Source of the DNA: Streptomyces sp. SID13726 | Lineage (GTDB): Bacteria > Actinomycetota > Actinomycetes > Streptomycetales > Streptomycetaceae | Assembly (NCBI RefSeq): GCF_010548375.1 | Contig: NZ_JAAGLY010000004.1 | Span: 496,001 to 560,000 of the forward strand | Length of the DNA stretch: 64,000 nt | Direction of reading: 5' to 3' | Shown: piece after piece, positions 1-7,741 of the stretch | How the letters are laid out: every line of letters begins with the position of its first letter | Position numbering within the stretch: position 1 is the first letter of the stretch | The notes under the pieces: generated by a model | Told to the model about the DNA's origin: nothing | Seen by the model: only the letters and a program-made list of their open reading frames with translations | Database searches by the model: none | Position numbers and translations under genes: made by a program

Positions 1-85
1 GCGCGCCGAGGATCAGCACGATCGTGGGCACCCAGGCGGTGCGGCGACCGCTGTCGGGCTTGGCGGTGAGGGTGAGGGGGGTCAT
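1..85 (-). CDS. Carbohydrate ABC transporter permease, second subunit (5' end only)
   Basis: Only the first 28 codons are inside the window; the gene runs off the left edge. The ATG at 85 overlaps the TGA of the upstream permease in an ATGA arrangement, which is usual for paired MalF/MalG-type permeases. The readable N-terminus is a short polar stretch (MTPLTLTAKPDSGRRTAW) followed by the start of a hydrophobic segment (VPTIVLILGA), as expected for a MalG-like inner-membrane subunit. The product is expected to pair with the neighbouring permease to form the channel of a sugar importer. The call rests mainly on position and overlap. Confidence 0.75.
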   Translation of the reverse strand, partial: MTPLTLTAKPDSGRRTAWVPTIVLILGA

Positions 86-1077
86 GCCCGGTCCTCCCGG
101 GTGTAGCGGTCGGAGATGCGCAGCAGCGTGAAGGAGAGGACGAACGTGGCCAGGGCCAGGACGACCGCGGTGGCGGAGGCGCCGTAGATGTCGGACTGGA
201 GGAAGGCCTTGTCGTAGATGGCCATCAGGGGGCTCCACGAGCTGGGCAGGCCGTTGGTCAGCGGCTTGAGGGTCATCGGCTCGGTGAAGACCTGGAGGGT
301 GGCGATCACGGAGAAGAAGAAGGTGAGGACCAGGGAGGGCATCACGATCGGGATCTTGATCCGCAGGGCGATCTTCAGGTCGGACGCGCCGTCGATCCTC
401 GCCGCCTCGTAGATGTCCGGCGGGATCGCCCTGAGCGCGGTGTAGATGACGATCATGTTGAAGCCGGTGCCGCCCCAGACCGCGATGTTCGCGAAGGAGA
501 GGTAGAGGTTGCCGCCGTCGAACAGGTCGGGCTGCGGGAGGCCGAACTTGTCGAGCAGGTAGTAGAAGGGGCTGACGTCCGGCAGGTAGAGGAAGCCCCA
601 CATGAGGGCGGCGATGATGCCCGGCACCGCGTACGGCAGGAAGATCATCAGCCGGGCGAAGGGCGCGCTGCGGGCCTTCGGGGTGTCCAGCATCAGCGCG
701 AACAGCAGCGCGAGGCCCAGCATGGTCGGGATGACGATGAGGCCGTAGCCGAAGGCGCGCAGGACGCTGTGGCCGAACTCGGAGTCGTTGAGGACGTCCG
801 TGTAGTTGCCGATGCCGTTCCAGACCTGCTGCCGGGCTCCCTTGCCGAGGCCGATGCCCTTGACCTGGACCCGGTGCAGGCTCAGCCAGATCGCGTACCC
901 GATGGGCACCACGGTGAAGGCGGCGAAGAGGGTGAGGGTGGGCACCAGGAACCAGTACGGTGCGCCGCGGCCACGGCGGCGGGGGCGGCTGGGGCGGACG
1001 GACTGGGCAGTGCCGGTGCCGTCCGCCAAGGGCCCGACCTCGGTGAGGTCGGCGCCCTTGAGCGGCGCGCTGGTCAT
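82..1077 (-). CDS. Sugar ABC transporter permease (MalF/UgpA type)
   Basis: 331-aa integral membrane protein, first permease of a carbohydrate importer. An Arg-rich cytoplasmic N-terminus of about 40 residues precedes six predicted membrane segments, beginning with a FLVPTLTLF segment. The conserved EAA loop that docks on the ATPase is readable near residue 225 (EAARIDGASDLKIALRIKIP). The ATG at 1077 overlaps the stop of the binding-protein gene by 4 bp, and its own stop overlaps the next permease by 4 bp, so the three genes form one transcript. No ATPase gene is visible in the operon. In Streptomyces a shared ATPase, MsiK, energises several such importers, and that is the likely arrangement here. 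The adjacent galactan enzymes suggest a galacto-oligosaccharide substrate. Confidence 0.92.
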   Translation of the reverse strand: MTSAPLKGADLTEVGPLADGTGTAQSVRPSRPRRRGRGAPYWFLVPTLTLFAAFTVVPIGYAIWLSLHRVQVKGIGLGKGARQQVWNGIGNYTDVLNDSEFGHSVLRAFGYGLIVIPTMLGLALLFALMLDTPKARSAPFARLMIFLPYAVPGIIAALMWGFLYLPDVSPFYYLLDKFGLPQPDLFDGGNLYLSFANIAVWGGTGFNMIVIYTALRAIPPDIYEAARIDGASDLKIALRIKIPIVMPSLVLTFFFSVIATLQVFTEPMTLKPLTNGLPSSWSPLMAIYDKAFLQSDIYGASATAVVLALATFVLSFTLLRISDRYTREDRA

Positions 1078-2405
1078 GCCTCGGTCACCTCGAAGCCCTG
1101 CTTCTTCATGTCGGCGAAGGTCTTCGACTGCATGGTGGCGAGGGCGGAGTCGAACTGGGACTCCTTCTTCGCCTTGGTCGCCTTGCCGAAGGCGTCCTGG
1201 AAGGTGGTGTACGCCGTGTTGACGTTGGGGCCCCAGGCAGCGGCGGCCGTGGTCGCGGCGATCTCACCGGCCGTGGTGTAGAAGTCCGCCTGGTTCGAGA
1301 AGAACTCGGGCGTGGTCAGGACGTCGCCGGACTGGCCCTTGGTCGCGGCCGGGTAGATCGCGACCTCCTTGACCAGGGCGGCCAGCGCCTCCGGGTCGGT
1401 GTTCAGCCAGGTGGCGAACTTGGCGGCGGCCTCGGCGTGCTTGGAGTCGGTGGAGACACCGGTGGAGGAACCGCCCCAGCTGCCGGTGACGTTCTCGCCG
1501 GACTTCCACTGCGGGAGCGGGGCCATGCGCCACTTGCCCTTGGTGTCGGGCGCGGAGGAGACCAGCACACCGGGCGCCCAGACCGCAGAGACCCAGGCCA
1601 GGTGGGTGCCCTTGTTGAGGGCGTTGTTCCAGGCCGGGGTGTACATCGGCTGGTTGTCGATGACGCCCTCCTGCACCAGGCCGCCCCAGAACTCGGCGAC
1701 CTGCTCGGTGGCCGCGTCGTCGATGCCGACGGTCCACTTGCCGGCCGAGTCGACGGTCCACCACTTGGCGCCGGCCTGCTGGGAGAGGCCCGCGAACAGA
1801 CCGGGGTCGTTGGAGGAGAAGGTGGTCAGATACGCATCCGGGACGGCCTTCTTGGCGGCGCGGGCGGTCTCGGCGAACTCCGTCCAGGTCTTCGGGACGG
1901 TCAGGCCGTGCTTCTTGAAGAGGTCCTCGCGGTAGTAGAACATCAGCGGCCCGGCGTCCTGCGGGATCGCGTAGAGCGCGTCCGTGCCCAGGGTGACCAT
2001 GCCCCACAGGCCCTCGGCGAACTGGGACTTGGTGTCACCGGCGTACTTGGTGATGTCGGCCAGGACGTCGTTGGAGACCAGGGTCGGCAGGGACTGGTAC
2101 TCGACCTGGATGAGGTCGGGGGCGTTGCCGGCCTTCTTCGCGGTGATCAGCTTGGAGACGATCTCGCCGCCGCTGGCCTGCTTGGACACGGTGACCGTGA
2201 TGTCCGGGTTCTTCTTGTTCCAGATCGCGGCGACCTTCTCCATGTTGGGCGCCCACGCCCAGTAGGTCAGCTTGACCGGCCCGCTGCTCTCGCCGGAGTC
2301 CTTGTCGTCGGAACCGCCGCAGGCGGCGAGGGTGCTGGTGAGGCCGAGGGCTGCGGCCCCGGCAAGGATGCTGCGCCTGCTGATCTGGCGGCGGTTGATC
2401 GACAT
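1074..2405 (-). CDS. Sugar-binding lipoprotein of ABC importer (family 1 solute-binding protein)
   Basis: 443-aa extracellular binding lipoprotein. The start is set by the Shine-Dalgarno: AGGGGAG lies 6 nt before the ATG at 2405 (MSINRRQISRRS), whereas the ATG at 2411 sits directly on that element and upstream in-frame codons read through the promoter. The N-terminus has twin arginines, a hydrophobic stretch and a lipobox LAAC, giving a lipid-modified Cys at about residue 29, followed by a Ser/Gly/Asp linker. The mature part resembles MalE/UgpB-type proteins (LTYWAWAPNMEKVAAIWNKK; YYREDLFKKHGL; PKTWTEF). It is first in the importer operon and divergent from a GH42 beta-galactosidase and a GH53 galactanase, so beta-galacto-oligosaccharides are the inferred ligand. 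A family match alone would not fix the ligand. Confidence 0.92.
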   Translation of the reverse strand: MSINRRQISRRSILAGAAALGLTSTLAACGGSDDKDSGESSGPVKLTYWAWAPNMEKVAAIWNKKNPDITVTVSKQASGGEIVSKLITAKKAGNAPDLIQVEYQSLPTLVSNDVLADITKYAGDTKSQFAEGLWGMVTLGTDALYAIPQDAGPLMFYYREDLFKKHGLTVPKTWTEFAETARAAKKAVPDAYLTTFSSNDPGLFAGLSQQAGAKWWTVDSAGKWTVGIDDAATEQVAEFWGGLVQEGVIDNQPMYTPAWNNALNKGTHLAWVSAVWAPGVLVSSAPDTKGKWRMAPLPQWKSGENVTGSWGGSSTGVSTDSKHAEAAAKFATWLNTDPEALAALVKEVAIYPAATKGQSGDVLTTPEFFSNQADFYTTAGEIAATTAAAAWGPNVNTAYTTFQDAFGKATKAKKESQFDSALATMQSKTFADMKKQGFEVTEA

Positions 2406-2523
2406 CTTCATCTCCCCTGACTTGGAACCAGCCGGTCTCGGGACGTCGCGCGTTCGCGGCAACCGCCGTGGGGGGAGGTTCTGCGGACGTGACCGAGAGG
2501 CTGTGCGCGAGGGCCGCGCGGCT

Positions 2524-2539
2524 CTGTGATCGTGCACAG
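2524..2539. promoter_or_regulatory. LacI-like operator, copy 1
   Basis: CTGTGATCGTGCACAG. The inner 14 bp are an imperfect palindrome with TGTG/CACA arms and a central CG, the architecture of LacI/GalR-family operators. It lies at the expected transcription start of the minus-strand importer operon and overlaps its probable -10 box, so binding there should repress. An exact inverted copy lies 99 bp away, centre to centre. The regulator gene is not in the window. Confidence 0.7.
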
Positions 2540-2566
2540 TAGAGAATTGTTTCGTCCCCTTGTCAA
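2538..2566 (-). promoter_or_regulatory. Promoter of the sugar importer operon
   Basis: Read on the minus strand: a consensus -35 hexamer TTGACA (2566-2561), a 17-bp spacer, and TCTACT (2543-2538) as a -10 element with 4 of 6 consensus bases. This fits an HrdB-type housekeeping promoter. The -10 overlaps the edge of operator copy 1. Confidence 0.6.
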
Positions 2567-2622
2567 TGGCGGGGGCGTGGGGTTACCTACTTGTTGCTCG
2601 CAGATGTCGGCTGTTCTCGCTG

Positions 2623-2638
2623 CTGTGCACGATCACAG
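2623..2638. promoter_or_regulatory. LacI-like operator, copy 2
   Basis: CTGTGCACGATCACAG is the exact reverse complement of the site at 2524-2539. It lies about 40 bp upstream of the beta-galactosidase start, between any upstream promoter and the ribosome binding site, where binding could block transcription of the rightward genes. The mirrored pair suggests one repressor controls both directions. Confidence 0.7.
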
Positions 2639-2677
2639 AAACCCGACGTCATCCCGCCCATTCCTGGGAGCCATCGC

Positions 2678-4678
2678 ATGCCCTCCGCCGCCCCGCACGA
2701 CCGCCTGCCACTCGCCTTCGGGGGCGACTACAACCCCGAGCAGTGGCCGGAAGAGGTGTGGGAGGAGGACGTACGGCTGATGCGCGAGGCCGGTGTGACG
2801 ATGGTCTCGCTGGGGATCTTCGCCTGGTCCCGGATCGAGCCCCGGCCCGGCGCGTACGACTGGGACTGGCTGGACCGGATCATCGGGATGCTCCACGGGG
2901 CCGGCATCGCCGTGGACCTCGCGACGCCGACCGTCGTGCCGCCCGCGTGGTTCTACCGGGCGCACCCCGAGGCGCTGCCGGTGACGCGGGAGGGGGTGCG
3001 GCTGGCGTTCGGGTCGCGCGGGGCGATCTGCCACTCCGACCCCGCGTACCGGGCGGCGGCCTCGGCGGTCACCGAGCGGCTCGGGGAGCGGTACGGCCAC
3101 CACCCCGCCGTCGTCCTGTGGCACGTCCACAACGAGTACGGCGCCCCCGTCCTCGCCTGCTACTGCGACACCTGCGCCGCCGCCTTCCGGGGCTGGCTCC
3201 GGGACCGCCACGGCACCCTCGACGCCCTCAACCGGGCCTGGGGCACGGCCTTCTGGGGCCAGCTCTACGGCGACTGGGAGGAGATCGGGGCACCCCGCGC
3301 GACGCCGACCGTGGCCAACCCCGCCCACCAGCTGGACTACCAGCGGTTCGCCGACTCGCAGGCCCGCGCCAACTTCGTGGCCGAGCGGGACATCCTGCAC
3401 CGCCTCTCCCCCGGCGTGCCCGTGACCACCAACTTCATGGCCGCGCCCAGCCAGTGCTCGGCCGTCGACTACTGGGCCTGGGCCCGCGAGGTCGACCTGG
3501 TCACCAACGACCACTACCTGATCACCGACGGCCGCCGCACCCACGTCAACCTGGCCCTGGCCGCCGACCTCACCCGCTCCCTCGCGAGCGGCGAGCCCTG
3601 GCTGCTGCTCGAACACTCCCCCTCGGGCGTCAACTGGCAGCCGCACAACCCGGCCAAGGAGCCGGGCCAGCTGGCCCGCAACTCCCTGGGTCATGTCGCC
3701 CGCGGCTCCGAGGGCGCGATGTTCTTCCAGTGGCGGCAGTCCCGGCAGGGCGCCGAGAAGTTCCACTCGGCGATGCTCCCGCAGGGCGGCACGGGCACCC
3801 GCGTGTGGCGTGAGGTGTGCGACCTGGGGCACCGGGTCGCGGACCTCGCCGACCTGCGCGGCACCCGCACACGTGCCGACGTCGCCATGGTCTGGTCCTG
3901 GGAGTCCTGGTGGGCACAGAGCCTGGAGTGGCGGCCCAGCCAGGACCTGGACGCGCGGGAACGCCTCGACGCGTTCTACGAGGCGCTGTACGACCGGCAC
4001 CTGACGGTGGACTTCTTCGCACCGGACGCGGTCGCGGAGCTGGACCCCGCGCGCCACCCGCTGCTGGTCGTCCCGCAGCTGTACTCGGCCGACCCGCGCC
4101 TGTCGGCGGACCTCGAACGGTACGTCTCCCGCGGCGGCACCCTCCTCGTCTCCTTCTTCTCCGGCATCGTCGACGCACACGACACCGTGCACCCCGGGCC
4201 CTACCCGGGAGCGCTGCGCGACGTACTCGGCCTGACCGTCGAGGAGTTCGACCCCCTGCTGCCGGGCGAGCGGGTCGCCGTACGGACGTCTCAAGGGGAT
4301 GTCCTCCAGGCCGACCTGTGGTCCGAGTACGTCGTCCCCGGCGCCGGCTGCGAGACGGTCGCCGTCTTCGAGGGCGGGCGTACGGCGGGGCGCCCGGCGC
4401 TGACCCGGCGCGCGCTCGGCGAGGGGGCGGCCTGGTATCTGGCCACGCGGCTGACCGGTGCCGACCTGGCGGCGGTCGTGGACCTGGCCCTCGCGGACGC
4501 GGGGGTCGAGCCCGCTGATCTTCCCCGGGACGTCGAACTCGTCGTACGGGAGGGCGAGTCGGAGGTGTTCCGGTTCGCGGTCAACCACACCGACGCCGAG
4601 GTGAAGGTCGTGCTGCCGGACGGGAGCAGGGCCGTGGTGGGGGCGGGCGCGGTCGAGGTGTTCCGCGAGCCTCGCTGA
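2678..4678 (+). CDS. GH42 beta-galactosidase
   Basis: 666-aa cytoplasmic enzyme hydrolysing terminal beta-galactosides. The ATG at 2678 is preceded by TGGGAG with a 7-nt gap; an upstream in-frame TTG would place the operator inside the coding region. The GH42 signature is clear: FGGDYNPEQWP near residue 14, the acid/base Glu in WHVHNEYG (about E153), the nucleophile in LLLEHS (about E312), and the CYCDTC cluster (about 161-166) that binds zinc in this family. The total length and a trimerisation-type C-terminal region fit family norms. There is no signal peptide, so it should act on imported oligosaccharides. It is followed after 64 bp by the secreted galactanase and is divergent from the importer. 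Confidence 0.95.
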   Translation: MPSAAPHDRLPLAFGGDYNPEQWPEEVWEEDVRLMREAGVTMVSLGIFAWSRIEPRPGAYDWDWLDRIIGMLHGAGIAVDLATPTVVPPAWFYRAHPEALPVTREGVRLAFGSRGAICHSDPAYRAAASAVTERLGERYGHHPAVVLWHVHNEYGAPVLACYCDTCAAAFRGWLRDRHGTLDALNRAWGTAFWGQLYGDWEEIGAPRATPTVANPAHQLDYQRFADSQARANFVAERDILHRLSPGVPVTTNFMAAPSQCSAVDYWAWAREVDLVTNDHYLITDGRRTHVNLALAADLTRSLASGEPWLLLEHSPSGVNWQPHNPAKEPGQLARNSLGHVARGSEGAMFFQWRQSRQGAEKFHSAMLPQGGTGTRVWREVCDLGHRVADLADLRGTRTRADVAMVWSWESWWAQSLEWRPSQDLDARERLDAFYEALYDRHLTVDFFAPDAVAELDPARHPLLVVPQLYSADPRLSADLERYVSRGGTLLVSFFSGIVDAHDTVHPGPYPGALRDVLGLTVEEFDPLLPGERVAVRTSQGDVLQADLWSEYVVPGAGCETVAVFEGGRTAGRPALTRRALGEGAAWYLATRLTGADLAAVVDLALADAGVEPADLPRDVELVVREGESEVFRFAVNHTDAEVKVVLPDGSRAVVGAGAVEVFREPR

Positions 4679-4742
4679 GGTCGTCCCGCTTCCTTCCCTC
4701 CGTTTTTCCGTGTCGTTCGTTTCACTGTGAAGGGACTTTGAC

Positions 4743-5891
4743 ATGCGCAGACGTACTGTTCTGTCCGCCGCCGGGGCCGCTGGGGCCGCCGCACTGGCCG
4801 TTCCCGTGCTGGGGGCCGCACCGGCCGTCGCCGCACCGGCCGCGGTGAAGCGGAACCGGCTGGAGATCCGTGGCGTGGACATCTCCTCGCTGCCGAAGAA
4901 CGAGGACCACGGGGCCGTGTACCGCGCGGCCGACGGCCACCGTGCGGACCCGGTCCGGCTGATCGCGCGGGCCGGTGTCACCCACGCGCGCCTCAAGGTG
5001 TGGGTGAACCCCGTCGACGGCTACAACAACAAGGCGCACATCCTGCCGCTGGCACGGCGGTTGAAGCGGGCCGGGGTCGGCATCTGGATCGACTTCCACT
5101 ACTCCGACAGCTGGGCCGACCCGGCGCACCAGACCAAGCCGGCCGCGTGGGCGGGCCTGGACGTGACGGGCCTGACCAGGGCGGTGTACGACCACACCGC
5201 CGACGTCCTCGGCGCGCTGAAGCGGCAGGGCACCCCGGCCCAACTCGTCCAGATCGGCAACGAGTTGAACGGAGGCCTGATCTGGCCCGAGGGCAACTGG
5301 GAGCACTTCGACACCATGACCGCCTTCCTCAAGGCCGGTCTGAGCGCGGCGCGCGACACCACGCCCCGCGTCCGCACGATCCTGCACCTGGCGAACGGCG
5401 GCGACAACGGGCTGTACCGCTGGTGGTTCGACAACATGGTGTCGTACGGCGTCGACTTCGACGTCATCGGGCTCTCCTACTACCCCTTCTGGCACGGCCC
5501 GATCGCGGACGCGGCGGCCAACATGGCCGACATCACGGTGCGTTACGGCAAGCCGTGCGTGATCGCCGAGACGGCGTACCCGTTCACGCTGAAGAGCGAG
5601 GACGCCGTCAACGACATCCTCAACGACCCCGCGCAGCTGACCGAGGGCTTCCCGGCCACGCCCGAGGGCCAGGCCGCGTGGCTGCGCGCGGTGGCCGACC
5701 TCGCGGCCGGGGTGCCGGACGGGCAGGGTCTCGGCTACTGCTACTGGGAGGGCCTGTGGACCTACCGCGCGGGCAGCGGCTGGGACCCGGCGGACGCGTC
5801 CTCGGGCAACGCGTGGGAGAACCTGGCGCTGTTCGACTTCAGGGACCGGGAGCTGCCGGGGCTGCGGACGCTGGGGCGTTACCGGTCGTAG
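4743..5891 (+). CDS. Secreted GH53 arabinogalactan endo-beta-1,4-galactanase
   Basis: 382-aa exported enzyme that cuts beta-1,4-galactan side chains of pectin. The N-terminus reads MRRRTVLSAAG, then an Ala-rich hydrophobic region ending near PAVAAPAA, which is a Tat-type signal. GH53 motifs are visible: RGVDISSLPKNED near residue 43, WIDFHYSDSWADP near 115-126, the acid/base Glu in QIGNELNGG (about E174) and the nucleophile in VIAETAYPF (about E276). A GAAGGGA element precedes the ATG. It lies 64 bp after the beta-galactosidase with no terminator between, so they are probably cotranscribed. Together they form a pathway: outside cleavage, uptake by the divergent importer, and inside hydrolysis. 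Confidence 0.95.
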   Translation: MRRRTVLSAAGAAGAAALAVPVLGAAPAVAAPAAVKRNRLEIRGVDISSLPKNEDHGAVYRAADGHRADPVRLIARAGVTHARLKVWVNPVDGYNNKAHILPLARRLKRAGVGIWIDFHYSDSWADPAHQTKPAAWAGLDVTGLTRAVYDHTADVLGALKRQGTPAQLVQIGNELNGGLIWPEGNWEHFDTMTAFLKAGLSAARDTTPRVRTILHLANGGDNGLYRWWFDNMVSYGVDFDVIGLSYYPFWHGPIADAAANMADITVRYGKPCVIAETAYPFTLKSEDAVNDILNDPAQLTEGFPATPEGQAAWLRAVADLAAGVPDGQGLGYCYWEGLWTYRAGSGWDPADASSGNAWENLALFDFRDRELPGLRTLGRYRS

Positions 5892-5906
5892 TCGCGTTGC
5901 GGGTCG

Positions 5907-5932
5907 GCGAGGTGTAGACACCTACACCTCGC
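5907..5932 (+). terminator. Hairpin terminator after the galactanase
   Basis: Perfect 11-bp arms GCGAGGTGTAG and CTACACCTCGC around a 4-nt loop, 15 nt after the stop codon. There is no T-tract, which is common for Streptomyces terminators. Confidence 0.75.
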
Positions 5933-6022
5933 ATACGCCGGACAGCTCCCTCGTGGCGGCGGGCGGGCGACGGAATCGTTGGGGGCATCGAATCCCGCCC
6001 CGAGAAAGGGTTGGCCACAGCC

Positions 6023-6427
6023 ATGCGCCGTCGCCGTAGCCTCACCGTCGTCACCGCCCTGACCGCCGTCGCCCTCACCGCCGTCCTCGTCACGGGCTGC
6101 GACCCGGACGACATCGACAACTCCCTGGACTGCGTGTCCAACGCCGACACCATCGCGGACAGCGTCAAGGCCATCCACGAGGCCGGCTGGGACGCGGTGA
6201 AGGACCCGTCGCGGACCGACGAATCCATCGACACGATCGACAAGAACGTCGACAGGATCAACAAGGTCCGGGGCGACTCGGACGACAGCGAGGTCGACAA
6301 GGCCGTCAAGGACCTCGACAAGGCGATCGAGGACTACAACAAGTCCATCCTGAACGGCGACACCAGCCCGGACTCCAGCAGGATCGACGCGGCGGCGGAC
6401 CGGTTGAAGGACGTCTGCACGTCGTGA
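6023..6427 (+). CDS. Small hypothetical lipoprotein
   Basis: 134-aa protein of unknown function. The ATG at 6023 (MRRRRSLTVV) follows AGAAAGGG by about 12 nt; an in-frame TTG at 6011 abuts the same element and is less likely. A hydrophobic stretch rich in Ala, Leu and Val ends in a lipobox VLVTGC, so the mature product should be anchored outside the membrane. The mature 108 residues are acidic and Lys/Asp-rich (DDIDNS, DSVKAIHEAGWDAVKD, repeated DK and VDK pairs), with helical spacing that could form a coiled coil. No catalytic motif is visible. It is transcribed alone, between the galactanase terminator and a hairpin shared with the convergent oxidoreductase. Confidence 0.7.
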   Translation: MRRRRSLTVVTALTAVALTAVLVTGCDPDDIDNSLDCVSNADTIADSVKAIHEAGWDAVKDPSRTDESIDTIDKNVDRINKVRGDSDDSEVDKAVKDLDKAIEDYNKSILNGDTSPDSSRIDAAADRLKDVCTS

Positions 6428-6446
6428 CACGCGTTTTTCAGGCGGG

Positions 6447-6474
6447 CCGGGACACCGGACCACCGGCGTCCCGG
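6447..6474. terminator. Bidirectional hairpin between convergent genes
   Basis: CCGGGAC and GTCCCGG arms, with an inner CCGG/CCGG pairing across an ACCA loop and one A-C mismatch. It lies between the lipoprotein stop (6427) and the oxidoreductase stop (6492), so it can serve both. Confidence 0.6.
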
Positions 6475-6491
6475 GCACCCCGCTTCCGCCG

Positions 6492-7691
6492 CTACCCGTG
6501 GGCCGCCGCCAGGTGGCGTGCCAGCCGTGGTGAGGCGAACTCGGTGCCGCACACGAAGCGCATCACCGGGCCGTAGGAGGCCGCCGCCGGCAGGCCGGTG
6601 AAGTACAGGCCGGGCACGGAGGAGACGTATCCGGCGCCGAGCCTGGGCGTGCCGCGGCTGACGGCGAGCGCGGTGCGCAGTTCGTGGCCGAGGAAGTCCA
6701 TCGCGGCGAGGTCGACGCGGTAGCCGGTGGCCGCGATGACATGGTCGGCGGAGAGGCGGTCCCTGGTGCCGGTGGCGGTGAGCACCTCCAGGGACGGGTG
6801 ACCGCCGGCCGCGTCCGCCGCGACGATCCGGTCCACCTCGGTGACCTGGACCTTGCCCTCGAAGCGGTCGCGCAGCCACCAGGCGCCGAGGGGTCCGAGG
6901 ACCCGGCGGACCAGGTAGTGGCGGGTGCCGGCCGGGAGCAGTCGGTAGGGGTGCGGGTAGTAGGTCAGCGCCCACAGCGACCAGGCCCGGCCGAAGGGCG
7001 ACTCGGGGCGCAGCTTCGGCTGCTTCCACGGCGGCGCCCCGAAGTCCACGCTGCCGCGTCCGCGTGCGACCACCCTGACCTGCGCGCCCGCCTCCGCCGC
7101 GAGGACGGCCGTCTCCAGCGCGGACTGGCCGGCGCCGACGACGATCAGCTCCTTGCCCGAGTACCGGGTGAGGCCGTGGTGCTGGGAGCTGTGGGAGACC
7201 GGGGCGGTGGGCGCCGGGCCGTCGGGGGCGGCTCCGGCCAGCTCCGGGGGCAGGTGGGACAGGCCGGAGAGGCCGGTGGCGACGACGACCGCGCGTGCGG
7301 TGAACGACTCCCCGGAGTCGAGCTTCAGGGTGAAGCCCCGCTCGGCGCGGTCCACGGAGACGACCCGCACCTGCTCCAGCTCGGGCACCAGCTTCTGCTG
7401 GAACCACTGGCCGTAGGCGATGAAGGTCTCGACAGGCACGATGTCCTCGTCGGTCACCAGTCGCGGGATGCCCGCCGCGTCGCAGTAGTCGACGAGGGTG
7501 TGTCCTGGCTGGGGCGCGTCGAGGTTGGAGGCGGCCGGGGTGGACTTCAGGAGCATGCCCGCGGGCATGTGGTCGCGCCAGCTGACCATGGGGTCGCCGA
7601 AGACGCGCACGGGTATGCCGCGCGCCCGCAGATGGGCCGCGGTCGACAGGCCGAAGGGCCCGGCACCGATGACTGCTACCGGATGGATCAC
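6492..7691 (-). CDS. FAD/NAD(P)-dependent oxidoreductase (flavin monooxygenase-like)
   Basis: 399-aa cytoplasmic flavoprotein with two dinucleotide-binding folds: FAD at the N-terminus (VIGAGPFGLSTAAHLRARG, residues 6-24) and NAD(P) in the middle (GAGQSALETAVLAAEAGA). A late HVIAATGYRVD matches the ATG motif of flavin-containing monooxygenases and related N-hydroxylases. The GTG at 7691 is supported by GGGGAGGGAC a few bases upstream. It lies 50 bp downstream of an ATP-grasp gene on the same strand, so the two are probably cotranscribed. The pair suggests a small-molecule pathway in which an amide or ester ligation accompanies an oxidation. The substrate cannot be read from the sequence. Confidence 0.85.
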   Translation of the reverse strand: MIHPVAVIGAGPFGLSTAAHLRARGIPVRVFGDPMVSWRDHMPAGMLLKSTPAASNLDAPQPGHTLVDYCDAAGIPRLVTDEDIVPVETFIAYGQWFQQKLVPELEQVRVVSVDRAERGFTLKLDSGESFTARAVVVATGLSGLSHLPPELAGAAPDGPAPTAPVSHSSQHHGLTRYSGKELIVVGAGQSALETAVLAAEAGAQVRVVARGRGSVDFGAPPWKQPKLRPESPFGRAWSLWALTYYPHPYRLLPAGTRHYLVRRVLGPLGAWWLRDRFEGKVQVTEVDRIVAADAAGGHPSLEVLTATGTRDRLSADHVIAATGYRVDLAAMDFLGHELRTALAVSRGTPRLGAGYVSSVPGLYFTGLPAAASYGPVMRFVCGTEFASPRLARHLAAAHG

Positions 7692-7741
7692 GAAGTCCCT
7701 CCCCAGGACGTCACTTCGTCACTTCGTGGTGGTACCGCTCT

